A DNA stretch of 64,000 bases from Flavisolibacter longurius (lineage in GTDB: Bacteria > Bacteroidota > Bacteroidia > Chitinophagales > Chitinophagaceae): assembly GCA_013327885.1 (NCBI GenBank), contig JABUMY010000011.1, positions 124,001 through 188,000 of the forward strand, in the 5' to 3' direction. Of the stretch, positions 25,438 to 34,113 are shown piece after piece. Every line of letters begins with the position of its first letter. Within the stretch, counting starts at the first letter, position 1. The notes beneath the pieces are model-generated. The model did no database searches, was not told the DNA's origin, and saw only the letters and a list, made by a program, of their open reading frames with translations. The translations under genes and the position numbers were made by a program.

Positions 25438-26286
25438 CTAATTCAAACTTGGATCATTAAACGTATCCCCCTGCCGGAGGTCCCCCGTCTGCAGTCCCTT
25501 CTTAAACCAATACATCCGCTGCGCCGACGTACCATGCGTAAAGCTCTCCGGCACCACATGCCCCTGCGCCTGCTTCTGCAACTGGTCGTCGCCAATGGCA
25601 TTGGCTGCCCGTAGCGCTTCTTCCACATCACCAGATTCCAGGTAGCCCTTGCCTTGCACATAATGTGCCCACACGCCGGCATAATAATCCGCCTGCAGTT
25701 CCAGCATCACAGAGTATTTGTTGTATTCGCCCTGGCTCAATTGCTGCCGCATGCGCTGCACCTTTGCCGATGTGCCCAGGAGGTTCTGCACATGGTGCCC
25801 TACCTCGTGTGCAATGACATAAGCCATAGCAAAATCACCGGCCGCACCAAAGCGCTGTTCCAGTTCATTAAAAAAAGAAAGGTCTATATACAGTTTACTG
25901 TCGCCAGGGCAATAAAATGGTCCCACGGCGCTGCTGGCATTACCACAGGCCGACTGCACGGCATCGGTAAAAAGCACCAGCCGCGGTTCCTGGTATTGCA
26001 CACCGGCTTGTTCGGGTAAAATACGGTTCCAGATCACTTCCGCATCCCGCAGCACCACGCTGGAAAACTGGGCCAGTTCGTCCTGCGCCGCTTTTTCTTC
26101 GGCAGACATTTGCCTCGACTGGCCACCGCCAATCGGTAATTGCGAGGGGTCAATATCCCCGCCGGTAAATAAATTAAAGAGCAGTACGATCACGCCAATA
26201 AGGCCGCCGCCTACTGCAATACCGCCGCCGCCAATACCGCGACGGTCTTCCACGTTACCGCTGCCTTCTCTTCCTCTCCAAAGCAT
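25438..26286 (-). CDS. Neutral zinc metallopeptidase, YpfJ/KPN_02809 family
   Basis: A 282-aa putative membrane-bound zinc peptidase. Short N-terminal cytoplasmic piece (RGREGSGNVEDRRG), one glycine-rich transmembrane helix (about 20-42), then the periplasmic domain with the zinc motif IAHEVGHHVQ (HExxH), CGNASSAVGPFYCPGD with two Cys probably forming a disulfide, and ELQADYYAGVWAHY with the third ligand Glu. The C-terminus GTSAQRMYWFKKGLQTGD is typical. The ATG at 26286 is chosen because the family begins there. Substrate unknown. Confidence 0.93.
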   Translation of the reverse strand: MLWRGREGSGNVEDRRGIGGGGIAVGGGLIGVIVLLFNLFTGGDIDPSQLPIGGGQSRQMSAEEKAAQDELAQFSSVVLRDAEVIWNRILPEQAGVQYQEPRLVLFTDAVQSACGNASSAVGPFYCPGDSKLYIDLSFFNELEQRFGAAGDFAMAYVIAHEVGHHVQNLLGTSAKVQRMRQQLSQGEYNKYSVMLELQADYYAGVWAHYVQGKGYLESGDVEEALRAANAIGDDQLQKQAQGHVVPESFTHGTSAQRMYWFKKGLQTGDLRQGDTFNDPSLN

Positions 26287-26415
26287 AGTATAGAGTTTTT
26301 TCAACCGGTAAGGTATAAAAAATGTGCCGCACATTGCCGGGGTTCTTACCGCGAAAACAGGGAAGCAGCAACCGCACACAAATAGTTCTTTATTTTGTCC
26401 TTCAACATTCCTGTT

Positions 26416-27966
26416 ATGAAACGGTTTTCCTCTTTTCTTTTATGGTCGCTAATTTTTTTCTCTGCCTGCCGCACCGCACAAACCGGTGGTGCAAACGGGG
26501 ACGATGGCAAAATCAGCGTAACCTTTTTGCAGATCAATGATGTGTACGAAATTGCTCCCCTCAGTGGTGGGAGAGAAGGCGGCATTGCCCGTGTGGCCAC
26601 ACTAAAAAAGCAACACAAGCAAAAGAACCCGAATACATTTTTGGTGATCGCCGGTGATTTTTTAAGTCCTTCGGTGTACAACAGTTTGCAGCAGGGGGGA
26701 AAGGCCATTCGTGGCAAGCAGATGGTAGATGCACTGAATGCAGCAGGCCTTGACATTGCTGTTTTCGGCAACCATGAATTTGATATCAGGGAAAGCGAAC
26801 TGCAAGAGCGGTTAAACGAATCAGCCTTCGCGTGGGTTTCATCCAACACCTTTCATAAAACAGGTGCTGGCGTGGCGCCGTTTGCCAGAACCGGCGGAAC
26901 ACCGTTTCCAAAAACCAGCATCCTGCGGGTGCAGGACGCCGATGGCACCACTGCCAGAATCGGGATTCTTGCGGTAACGCTTCCCTTCAACAAAGCCGAT
27001 TATGTTTCCTATACCGATCCGTTGCAAACGGCTAAAGAAGCCTACAACAGCTTGAAAGATTCGGTGGATGCCGTGGTGGCCATCACCCACCAGGCCATGG
27101 AGGAAGACGAACGCCTCGCAAGAGAAGTTCCCGGATTGACGGCCATCATTGGGGGGCACGAACACGACCAGCGTTACGCAAAAATTGGCAGCGTGTACAT
27201 TACCAAGGCTATGGCCAATGCAAAAAATGCCTATGTGGTAGAACTCCGCTTAAAGCCCAAAAAGAATAAGGTAGCCGTAAAAACCTCGGTGGAAACTTTG
27301 AACGAAACCGTGCCGCTGGACAGTGCCACGGATCTTGTGGTACAAAAGTGGAACCGTATTGCACAAGAGGCCTACAGCACCCTGGGCTTTGATGCCGGAG
27401 CCATTGTGATGCGCAAAGGGGAGCCGCTCGATGGCCGCGAAGTGGAAGTGCGTACGAAGCCTACTGCTTTAACCCGCCTGGTAGTTTCGGCTGTAAAAGA
27501 AGCCGTGCCTGCAGCCGATGTAGTGGTGATGAACGGCGGCTCTATCCGCGTGGATGATGTGTTGCAATTACCCGTTTCGCAATACGATATTTTGCGCAGC
27601 CTGCCGTTTGGCGGTGCCATCAGTACAGCCGATATGAAAGGAAGTCTTGTCGTGCGTATGCTGGAAATGGGTCGTAAGAATTTTGGCATCGGCGGCTTTT
27701 TGCATTACAACGAAAATTTGCGTTACGATGTGGCAACAAGCAACTGGCTGCTCGATGGAAAAGCCATCGATCCACAGGCAACCTACAAAGTAGCGCTGCC
27801 CGAATTTTTAATGACGGGCAAAGAAGCCAACATGGATTTTTTGAACCCGCAAAACCCGGATGTGGTGAAGCTTTACCCGGCGGCAACGCAAAAAGGCGAT
27901 CCCCGCACCGATGTGCGGCTGGCGGTGGTGCAATACCTGCAAAAGAACAAAGACAAGTTTCTGTAA
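26416..27966 (+). CDS. 5'-nucleotidase/metallophosphatase lipoprotein (UshA-like)
   Basis: A 516-aa exported nucleotide or sugar-nucleotide hydrolase. Lipobox FFSAC near residue 16; metallophosphatase domain with FLQINDVYEI, GDFLSPS, FGNHEFDI and IIGGHEHDQ; C-terminal 5'-nucleotidase substrate domain (about 320-516) with VVMNGGSIRVDD. In the first motif DVHG is replaced by DVYE, so one usual metal-site His is a Tyr; activity may be altered. The start at 26416 is set by the signal peptide. It probably salvages nucleotides in the periplasm. Confidence 0.92.
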   Translation: MKRFSSFLLWSLIFFSACRTAQTGGANGDDGKISVTFLQINDVYEIAPLSGGREGGIARVATLKKQHKQKNPNTFLVIAGDFLSPSVYNSLQQGGKAIRGKQMVDALNAAGLDIAVFGNHEFDIRESELQERLNESAFAWVSSNTFHKTGAGVAPFARTGGTPFPKTSILRVQDADGTTARIGILAVTLPFNKADYVSYTDPLQTAKEAYNSLKDSVDAVVAITHQAMEEDERLAREVPGLTAIIGGHEHDQRYAKIGSVYITKAMANAKNAYVVELRLKPKKNKVAVKTSVETLNETVPLDSATDLVVQKWNRIAQEAYSTLGFDAGAIVMRKGEPLDGREVEVRTKPTALTRLVVSAVKEAVPAADVVVMNGGSIRVDDVLQLPVSQYDILRSLPFGGAISTADMKGSLVVRMLEMGRKNFGIGGFLHYNENLRYDVATSNWLLDGKAIDPQATYKVALPEFLMTGKEANMDFLNPQNPDVVKLYPAATQKGDPRTDVRLAVVQYLQKNKDKFL

Positions 27967-27976
27967 AGAGGGGCGC

Positions 27977-28023
27977 AAACGCCAGATATTCCATATCTGC
28001 GAGATATGGAATATCTGGCGTTT
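27977..28023 (+). terminator. 22-bp perfect inverted repeat, probable terminator
   Basis: Arms 27977-27998 and 28002-28023 are exact reverse complements (each contains AGATATTCCATATCT) with a 3-base GCG loop, and the right arm ends in TTTT. Each arm is itself nearly palindromic (AGATAT-TCC-ATATCT), so alternative folds are possible. It sits 11 bases after the 5'-nucleotidase stop. Confidence 0.8.
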
Positions 28024-28044
28024 TGGTTTTGCCTATTTTAGCGC

Positions 28045-29424
28045 ATGCGCAAACTCTTCATCCCGCTGTTTGCAGCCAGCATTTTCTTTGCTGCCTGCAA
28101 CAATACCGCCAATACTACGACAACCGTTGATTCAGGTTCAACCGATTCGGTGGCTATGGTCGATGGTCATCCTGACTGGATCCAGCAGGGCAACATTTAT
28201 GAAGTCAATGTTCGGCAATACACACCGGAGGGAACCTTCAACGCTTTTGGCCAGCACCTGCAGCGACTCAAAGACATGGGCGTGCAAACGCTTTGGTTTA
28301 TGCCCATTCAGCCCATTGGCGTGGAAGGCCGCAAAGGTGTGCTGGGATCGTATTACGCCATCTCCGACTACCGCAGGGTGAACCCCGAATTTGGTACCAT
28401 GCAGGACTGGAAAGACCTGGTGACACAGGTGCACAACATGGGCATGAAAGTGATCATCGACTGGGTGCCCAACCACACTGCTCCCGATCATCCCTGGGTA
28501 AAGCAACACCCCGAATTTTTTATCCGCGATTCCAGCGGCACACCGGTGCACCAGCCGGGCACCGACTGGACCGACACCCGCAAGCTGGATTTCAAGAACC
28601 AGCAGTTGTGGGATAGCACTATCAACATCATGAAATTTTGGGTGGCCGAGACCGGTATAGACGGTTTTCGTTGCGACCATGCGCAAGGACAAGGCGAGGC
28701 GTTTTGGACAAGAGCAAACGCCGAATTAAAAGCCCTCAAGCCCGGTCTGCTGATGCTGGCCGAAGCCGAAGATCCCTGGGTATACAAAGCTGGTTTTGAC
28801 ATGAGCTATGCCTGGAAGTTTTTTCACAAAATGGTGGATGTAGCCGCAGGCAGAAGACCGGCACTGGCGCTGGATTCGGTGCTGCAGGAATTTGATACAA
28901 CGTTTAAAGATCCCGGTGCGCTTTTCCTGCACTTTACCAGCAACCACGATGAGAACAGTTGGAATAAGGCCGACTACGGTACCATGCCCGGCGCTTCGCA
29001 TGCACCGTTTGCCGTGATCACGCAAACCATCAAGCAGTCGGTTCCGCTGATCTACAGCGGGCAGGAAGTGCCGGTACTTGACAGCATTTCCTTTTTTTAC
29101 AAAGACACCATTTCGTTTAACCAAACCGGTCGTGCACCGTTTTACAAAGCGCTACTGAACCTGCGCAAGACCAACGCAGCGCTGGCGGCCAATGCATCGT
29201 TTAAAAAGCTGCGCACTTCCAACGATGCCGCTATCTATGCCTTTGAACGGGAAAAAGGCGGGCAAAAAATATTGGTGGTGACCAACCTTTCCAACAAGCC
29301 GCAGCAGTACTCCTGGTTCGATCAGCCTTCAGAAAAAGAGTGGGATAACCTTTTCCTTGGTAACACGGAGCCCGTCCTTACGTCTATTGAGCCCTGGGGC
29401 TATGTTGTTTACCAAAAAAAGTAG
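28045..29424 (+). CDS. Alpha-amylase family (GH13) lipoprotein
   Basis: A 459-aa exported GH13 glucan hydrolase. Lipobox FFAAC near residue 18, then a catalytic barrel with the four family regions: DWVPNHTAPDHP, GFRCDHAQG (nucleophile Asp), LMLAEAEDPW (acid/base Glu) and FTSNHDENSW (transition-state Asp), followed by a small C-terminal beta domain (PQQYSWFDQPSE). All three catalytic acids are present. It probably degrades starch-like glucans at the periplasm or cell surface. It starts just after the long inverted repeat at 27977-28023. Confidence 0.95.
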   Translation: MRKLFIPLFAASIFFAACNNTANTTTTVDSGSTDSVAMVDGHPDWIQQGNIYEVNVRQYTPEGTFNAFGQHLQRLKDMGVQTLWFMPIQPIGVEGRKGVLGSYYAISDYRRVNPEFGTMQDWKDLVTQVHNMGMKVIIDWVPNHTAPDHPWVKQHPEFFIRDSSGTPVHQPGTDWTDTRKLDFKNQQLWDSTINIMKFWVAETGIDGFRCDHAQGQGEAFWTRANAELKALKPGLLMLAEAEDPWVYKAGFDMSYAWKFFHKMVDVAAGRRPALALDSVLQEFDTTFKDPGALFLHFTSNHDENSWNKADYGTMPGASHAPFAVITQTIKQSVPLIYSGQEVPVLDSISFFYKDTISFNQTGRAPFYKALLNLRKTNAALAANASFKKLRTSNDAAIYAFEREKGGQKILVVTNLSNKPQQYSWFDQPSEKEWDNLFLGNTEPVLTSIEPWGYVVYQKK

Positions 29425-29438
29425 AACAGCAATTGCAG

Positions 29439-29481
29439 GACGTGAAAAGAGGCCGTTACATTTGCGGTCTTTTTTCACGTC
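29439..29481 (+). terminator. Probable terminator after the amylase gene
   Basis: 17-base arms 29439-29455 and 29465-29481 (GACGTGAAAAGAG... / ...TTTTTTCACGTC) pair along their length if G-T pairs are allowed, loop TTACATTTG. The U-rich stretch is inside the right arm. The text after it (29481-29520) repeats the word CGTCTGACGT. Confidence 0.6.
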
Positions 29482-29534
29482 TTTTGTCTGACGTCTCTCG
29501 TCTGACGTTCCTCGTCTCACGAAAACTGTTTTTT

Positions 29535-30662
29535 ATGTACGATTCAATACTTGATTTTTTAAACCCGCTGAACCTGTCGCAGATCAGCGATGATAACGGT
29601 TACAAGGAAGGACAGGTGGGAAAGGCCATCCGGGTGTATGAAGAAGAGTTCCCGGACCTTGATGAAGTGGACGTGGTGATTGTTGGCTGCACCGACCAGC
29701 GGGGATCGGCGCTGCTGCACCCCAGCACGGCACCGTTTGCCATTCGCACCGAGTTTTATAATTTATTTTACTGGCACCAGGATGTACGCATAGCCGACAT
29801 TGGCGATGTAAAAACAGGCAAGTCCTCCAGCGATACCTACGCCGCCCTCAAGATGGTGTTGCACGAATTGCAGCTCGCCAACAAAACCGTGATCGTATTG
29901 GGCGGCTCCCATGACCTCACGCTTTCGCAGTACGGTGCCTTTGCCGACGAGAAAAAAGCCATCGATGCCGTAGGGGTTGATGCCGTGATCGACATTAACC
30001 TGGAGTCGCCGTTTCGCTCCGAGAACTTCTTGATGGAACTGCTGACGGCGGAGCCCAACTACATGCAACATTATAACCACATCGGGTTTCAAAGTTATTA
30101 CGTTCATCCCCGCATGCTGGAAACTATGGACAAGCTACGCTTTGATTGTTTCCGTGTAGGAACAGTGAAGGAACACATCGAGGAAATGGAACCCGTGATC
30201 CGCAACTGCAGCATTCTATCCTTTGATATTTCAGCCATCGCCAGGGCCTTTGCACCGGCCAACCATGTTTCGCCCAATGGCCTTAGTGGCGAAGAAGCTT
30301 GTGTGCTGCTGCAGTACGCCGGCATGAGCCCGAACATGAACAGTGTGGGCATTTACAATTATCGTCCCGAACAGGACGTCGAACACCTGACGGCCAAACA
30401 GATCAGCCAGATGCTCTGGTATTTTTTGGATGGCTACAGCCGCAACAAACGCGAAGCAAAGCTGGAAGAGCGTGATTCGTTCAACGAGTTTCACTTGGCG
30501 CTTGCCGACATTGACACGGTATTTCTGCAAAGCAAAAAAACCGGTCGCTGGTGGATGCAGTTACCCGATAAGCAATTTATTGCCTGCTCTTACAAGGACT
30601 ACATCACCGCCAGCAGCAACGAACTGCCGGAACGGTGGTTAAGGGCACAGGAAAGGCCTTAG
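29535..30662 (+). CDS. Arginase/formimidoylglutamase-fold protein with altered metal motifs
   Basis: A 375-aa ureohydrolase-fold protein. Alignable family segments are present, but the manganese motifs are changed: the canonical GGDH is GGSHD, DAHxD is DINLE, and the SFDxDxxxP motif reads SFDISAIAR. Several of the usual Asp/His ligands are therefore missing, so it is probably not a normal arginase or formimidoylglutamase; a pseudoenzyme or a scaffold role is my inference. The ATG at 29535 follows a spacer of repeated CGTCTGACGT words. The stop codon TAG is immediately followed by copy C of the 33-bp repeat. Confidence 0.88.
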   Translation: MYDSILDFLNPLNLSQISDDNGYKEGQVGKAIRVYEEEFPDLDEVDVVIVGCTDQRGSALLHPSTAPFAIRTEFYNLFYWHQDVRIADIGDVKTGKSSSDTYAALKMVLHELQLANKTVIVLGGSHDLTLSQYGAFADEKKAIDAVGVDAVIDINLESPFRSENFLMELLTAEPNYMQHYNHIGFQSYYVHPRMLETMDKLRFDCFRVGTVKEHIEEMEPVIRNCSILSFDISAIARAFAPANHVSPNGLSGEEACVLLQYAGMSPNMNSVGIYNYRPEQDVEHLTAKQISQMLWYFLDGYSRNKREAKLEERDSFNEFHLALADIDTVFLQSKKTGRWWMQLPDKQFIACSYKDYITASSNELPERWLRAQERP

Positions 30663-30695
30663 GGCCCCCTGTCCCCCGGTGGGGGAACTTAGGTG
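30663..30695 (+). repeat. 33-bp dispersed hairpin repeat, copy C
   Basis: Identical to copy A over 33 bases. It begins on the base after the arginase-like stop codon (30660-30662), in the same orientation relative to that gene as copies B and D are to theirs. Confidence 0.93.
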
Positions 30696-30724
30696 TGTTA
30701 CTCATTATTTATCGCCAGCTTCTG

Positions 30725-30799
30725 TTCAGCACAAAGATTTTTTAGTTACTGTATGTTGAATAGGATTACCGAACGATGAAGAGTGCGACGCAACAGAAG
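30725..30799 (-). repeat. Diverged ~75-base dispersed repeat, copy 2
   Basis: Reverse-complement relative of 24665-24741; see that entry. It lies between copies C and D of the 33-bp repeat. Confidence 0.6.
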
Positions 30800-30835
30800 T
30801 TAAACAGTAGTACTTCAGCTCAGTACATAAAAAAG

Positions 30836-30866
30836 AAAAATGCCTGTTTTATCAACAGGCATTTTT
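30836..30866. terminator. Bidirectional intrinsic terminator
   Basis: Stem AAAAATGCCTGTT/AACAGGCATTTTT (13 bp, perfect) with loop TTATC between convergent genes, with A-rich and T-rich flanks. It should end transcripts from both the arginase-like and the helicase genes. Confidence 0.9.
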
Positions 30867-30918
30867 TATTAAAGAAAGTTTTTGCTAAATGAAAGACTGA
30901 AATAAAAAAGTATTTCAG

Positions 30919-30949
30919 ACCTAAGTTCCCCCACCGGGGGACAGGGGGC
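30919..30949 (-). repeat. 33-bp dispersed hairpin repeat, copy D (31 bases)
   Basis: Reverse-complement copy identical over 31 bases. It ends two bases from the stop codon of the minus-strand helicase gene (30952-30954) and is in sense orientation to it. C and D face each other 223 bases apart; the diverged repeat copy 2 and a terminator lie between. Confidence 0.93.
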
Positions 30950-30951
30950 TT

Positions 30952-33900
30952 TTATATCGCTTTCATAAACGGCCGTACGTCTTCTTCCTCTTTTAGCTCA
31001 TGTAATGCGATGGCGAGCTTATTGGTCTTTACAAAATTGCACCAGTGACAATCGTCCTTGCCGCAGCCGGTGTAAAATTCCTTGCGCTGGATCTTCAGCC
31101 ACACATCGCGGATTTGTTGCTTTACAATGTCGATGTCGATAGAAGAAATGGTGATCTTTTCCTTGCGGTAAGTTTTCTTTTTATCGGGTTCGATAAAATC
31201 AAATTCAACACCGGTCACATTCCAGTCTTTGGGCGAAAGGTCTAAGAGAATTTTATAAAAGATTGCCTGCCGCCAGTAGTCGCCACCGTTAGGCTCTTTG
31301 CCGGGGCGGGACAGCTTATCAGAACACTTTTCGGGATCACCGGTTTTGTAATCGATAACGGTTGCTTCCCTGCCATTGAACTCTATTTTATCGATCTTTC
31401 CTTTCAGCGGTATGTCATCCAGCAGCACATTGCGTACGTTCATTTCCACGGCAACGATCTTGTTCCATTTAGTAACATATGTGTTGTAATAATTTTTCAG
31501 TATCTCCAGGCCATACTCCAGGCGCCGGGCAAACTGCTCCCGGGTAAAGCTTTCGCGGTGGCGCTTCATGTACCAGGTAAAGTCCTGCAGAAAATCATCC
31601 AGCAGCGGAAAGGCATCGCTCTTTTTCATTTTATTGAAAAGGCTTTCCAGTGCGTGGTGCACAGCCGATCCAAACTCCATCGCTTCGTTGCGCGGCGATG
31701 GAATGCGAACAATGCTTTGGTAATAAAAACCAAGCGGGCATTTGAGATAAGAATTGAGCGAAGAGGCACTCATGCCAAAGTTCTGCACAATGCGGTCGAC
31801 CAGTTCATCATCAAGGTGCGCCACTTCGGGTGCTTTGCCTTTTTGGAACTGCAGCACGCTAAATTCAGTGATGACATCTTCGGCAATGCTTACTGTAGTT
31901 TTTTGCAGCTCGTGTTCCATTTGTATCTCGGCCAGGAACATGGTTGCTTCCAACTGCTTGCCTTCGTTGGTATAAGCCGGATACGAAATGGAAAGATGTT
32001 TTTTGGCTCTTGTAAGTGCTACGTAAAACAGGCGGCGTAGTTCTTCGGTATCGTTGCCTTTGGCGCCGGTGGCAAACAACGTATCGGGAAACGAAAAGCC
32101 GCTAAACGGTTTGCGCTTTTTCTCCCAGCAGCTCGATGAATTGCCCACGAAAAAAACGTAGTCAAATTCAAGTCCTTTTGAGCCGTGGGCCGTCATCAGG
32201 TTCACACCTTTTTCGTTGCCGCTCACTTGCACCAATGGAAGCACAAGGCCTTCTTTCCGCATCAGCTCTATGCGGTTCATAAACTCGGGCAGTTGCACCA
32301 GCGGGTGCCGCCTTGTTTCTTCTTTCACATGGTCGTAAAAACCGGTAAGGGCCTGCATCAACTTGCTCTTATCAGGACTGTTGATGATGTGCCCGAGAAA
32401 GCCCGCTTCCCGTACAACCTTTTCCAACAGCGTTTGCAGGGTTTCGTTGGAGACGGCGCTCATCAGGTCTTCCATCACCAGCGAAGCTTCTTTCAAACCC
32501 TTGTGCATGCCGGTATCAAAAAGGTCCATCTGCGGCCGCCGGGCTTCTTCGGCTAACCATTGCCGTAAGGACGTTTTTTGCCCGCTGTATTTCATTTCCG
32601 AAACCCGCATGGTGGCCTTGGCGATTTCAATGGCCGGGATGCCAAACCATTCAAAGTGCAGGATCTCAAAAAGCATTTCATCGCCGCTGTAGGGGATGTC
32701 GTGTTCGGCATTGAGGTAGTTCAGCACCAGCAAAATTTGTTGCACCAGCGGCTGGTCCAGGATGTTCAGGTTGCGCTTGCTGTAATACGGAATTTCTTTT
32801 AACCGCAGGTAGGTAGCCAGTTCTTCGCCGTATTTGTTCTCGCGGTAGATAATACCAATGCAGTTTGCTGCAACGCCTTCTTTAACCAGTTTTTCAATTT
32901 TCAGCACGGTGCCAATCATTTCATCCTGCTGTCGTTCGTATTCAAGAACACTGGGTGGGTGGGCAAGGCCGGAAGTAAGTGCCGTATTACTGGCGATCAG
33001 TTCCTTACTCAGGCCATCGATCTTTTTTACCAGGCGCTCTTCGTTGTTGTCGATCAGCGTTTTTGAAATATCGAGGATGGGTTGCGTGGACCGGTAGTTG
33101 TTTACCAAAACAACTTTCAGCAGGTCTTTTTCGTAGGTGGTGGCAAAGGTCAGCATGTTCTCCACGTTGGCACCCTGGAAGCGGTAGATGCTCTGGTCAT
33201 CATCGCCCACCACAAACACGTTGGGTTTGTCCCAATAATTAATGAGTTGGTTCACCAGGTTGTTCTGGCTGCCCGATGTATCCTGGTATTCATCTACCAG
33301 TATGTATTGGAATTGCTCCTGGTACGTACGCAGCAGGTCTTCGTTGTTTTTAAACGCATCGATCACCCAGTTGATCATGTCGTCAAAATCGTAGCGGTTG
33401 CGGCTGCGCATCAACTCCTGGAACTTTTTGAATTCGTTGCAGGCTGCCCGCAGCTTGGTCATCTTTTCTTTTTGCTCTTCGATCTTGTCCCACCGCACAT
33501 CGCCTTTCTTAAAATCCTTGGTAGCCCGCTTACAGATGTACTCATCGCGGTGTTGCAGGCCGTCTATGTATTCATCTACTTTCTGGCAGATAAAATCAGC
33601 CGTCCAGCCTTCACGTTTCATCAGGCTAAAAAGACTTTGCAAGCTGTTGATCTCAAAATACACATCGCCGCGGTAACGCTTCAGCGGGTGATCTTTCGGG
33701 AAAGCATCGATCAACTCTTTCATCAGCTCAATGCGTTCGAGGTCGGAGATAGGATCGAGGGATGTTTTTTCAAACATGCCAATGTTGTCCTGGATCACAT
33801 CGTTGCAAAAGGCGTGAAAGGTGGCAATGTTCACCCGGTAGGCATCCGGGCCAATAAACCCCAGCAGGCGCTTGCGCATGGCCACAGCGCCGGAATCGGT

Positions 33901-34113
33901 ATAGGTCAGACAAAGAATATTATTCGGTTCCGTGCCAATGTCGGTCAGCAAAATTTTGCCGATGCGGGCACTCAGGATCTGCGTCTTGCCTGTTCCCGGG
34001 CCGGCAATTACCATCACGGGTCCTTCTACCTGGTCAACGGCCTGGCGCTGTTGCGGGTTCAGCTTGTTGTATTCTTCTTCAAATTTCTTCAGCAGCTTTT
34101 CTTTCGACGTCAT
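30952..34113 (-). CDS. UvrD-like superfamily 1 helicase with C-terminal Fe-S PD-(D/E)XK nuclease
   Basis: A 1053-aa helicase-nuclease. The UvrD/PcrA core has Walker A AGPGTGKT (residues 37-44), DEYQDTSGSQ (Walker B, about 274) and GDDDQSIYRFQG; a motor-type NLMTAHGSKGLEFDYVFF is motif V. From about residue 780 a RecB/AddB-type nuclease follows: YLKCPLGFYY (first Cys), GKIDKIE and VIDYKTGDP (catalytic Asp and Lys, about 921) and a cluster CGKDDCHWC (about 1018), giving the four-Cys pattern of Fe-S nucleases. A single-chain end-processing enzyme like AddAB is likely. Its start overlaps the YhcG-type gene by 4 bases, so the two are co-translated. Confidence 0.94.
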   Translation of the reverse strand: MTSKEKLLKKFEEEYNKLNPQQRQAVDQVEGPVMVIAGPGTGKTQILSARIGKILLTDIGTEPNNILCLTYTDSGAVAMRKRLLGFIGPDAYRVNIATFHAFCNDVIQDNIGMFEKTSLDPISDLERIELMKELIDAFPKDHPLKRYRGDVYFEINSLQSLFSLMKREGWTADFICQKVDEYIDGLQHRDEYICKRATKDFKKGDVRWDKIEEQKEKMTKLRAACNEFKKFQELMRSRNRYDFDDMINWVIDAFKNNEDLLRTYQEQFQYILVDEYQDTSGSQNNLVNQLINYWDKPNVFVVGDDDQSIYRFQGANVENMLTFATTYEKDLLKVVLVNNYRSTQPILDISKTLIDNNEERLVKKIDGLSKELIASNTALTSGLAHPPSVLEYERQQDEMIGTVLKIEKLVKEGVAANCIGIIYRENKYGEELATYLRLKEIPYYSKRNLNILDQPLVQQILLVLNYLNAEHDIPYSGDEMLFEILHFEWFGIPAIEIAKATMRVSEMKYSGQKTSLRQWLAEEARRPQMDLFDTGMHKGLKEASLVMEDLMSAVSNETLQTLLEKVVREAGFLGHIINSPDKSKLMQALTGFYDHVKEETRRHPLVQLPEFMNRIELMRKEGLVLPLVQVSGNEKGVNLMTAHGSKGLEFDYVFFVGNSSSCWEKKRKPFSGFSFPDTLFATGAKGNDTEELRRLFYVALTRAKKHLSISYPAYTNEGKQLEATMFLAEIQMEHELQKTTVSIAEDVITEFSVLQFQKGKAPEVAHLDDELVDRIVQNFGMSASSLNSYLKCPLGFYYQSIVRIPSPRNEAMEFGSAVHHALESLFNKMKKSDAFPLLDDFLQDFTWYMKRHRESFTREQFARRLEYGLEILKNYYNTYVTKWNKIVAVEMNVRNVLLDDIPLKGKIDKIEFNGREATVIDYKTGDPEKCSDKLSRPGKEPNGGDYWRQAIFYKILLDLSPKDWNVTGVEFDFIEPDKKKTYRKEKITISSIDIDIVKQQIRDVWLKIQRKEFYTGCGKDDCHWCNFVKTNKLAIALHELKEEEDVRPFMKAI

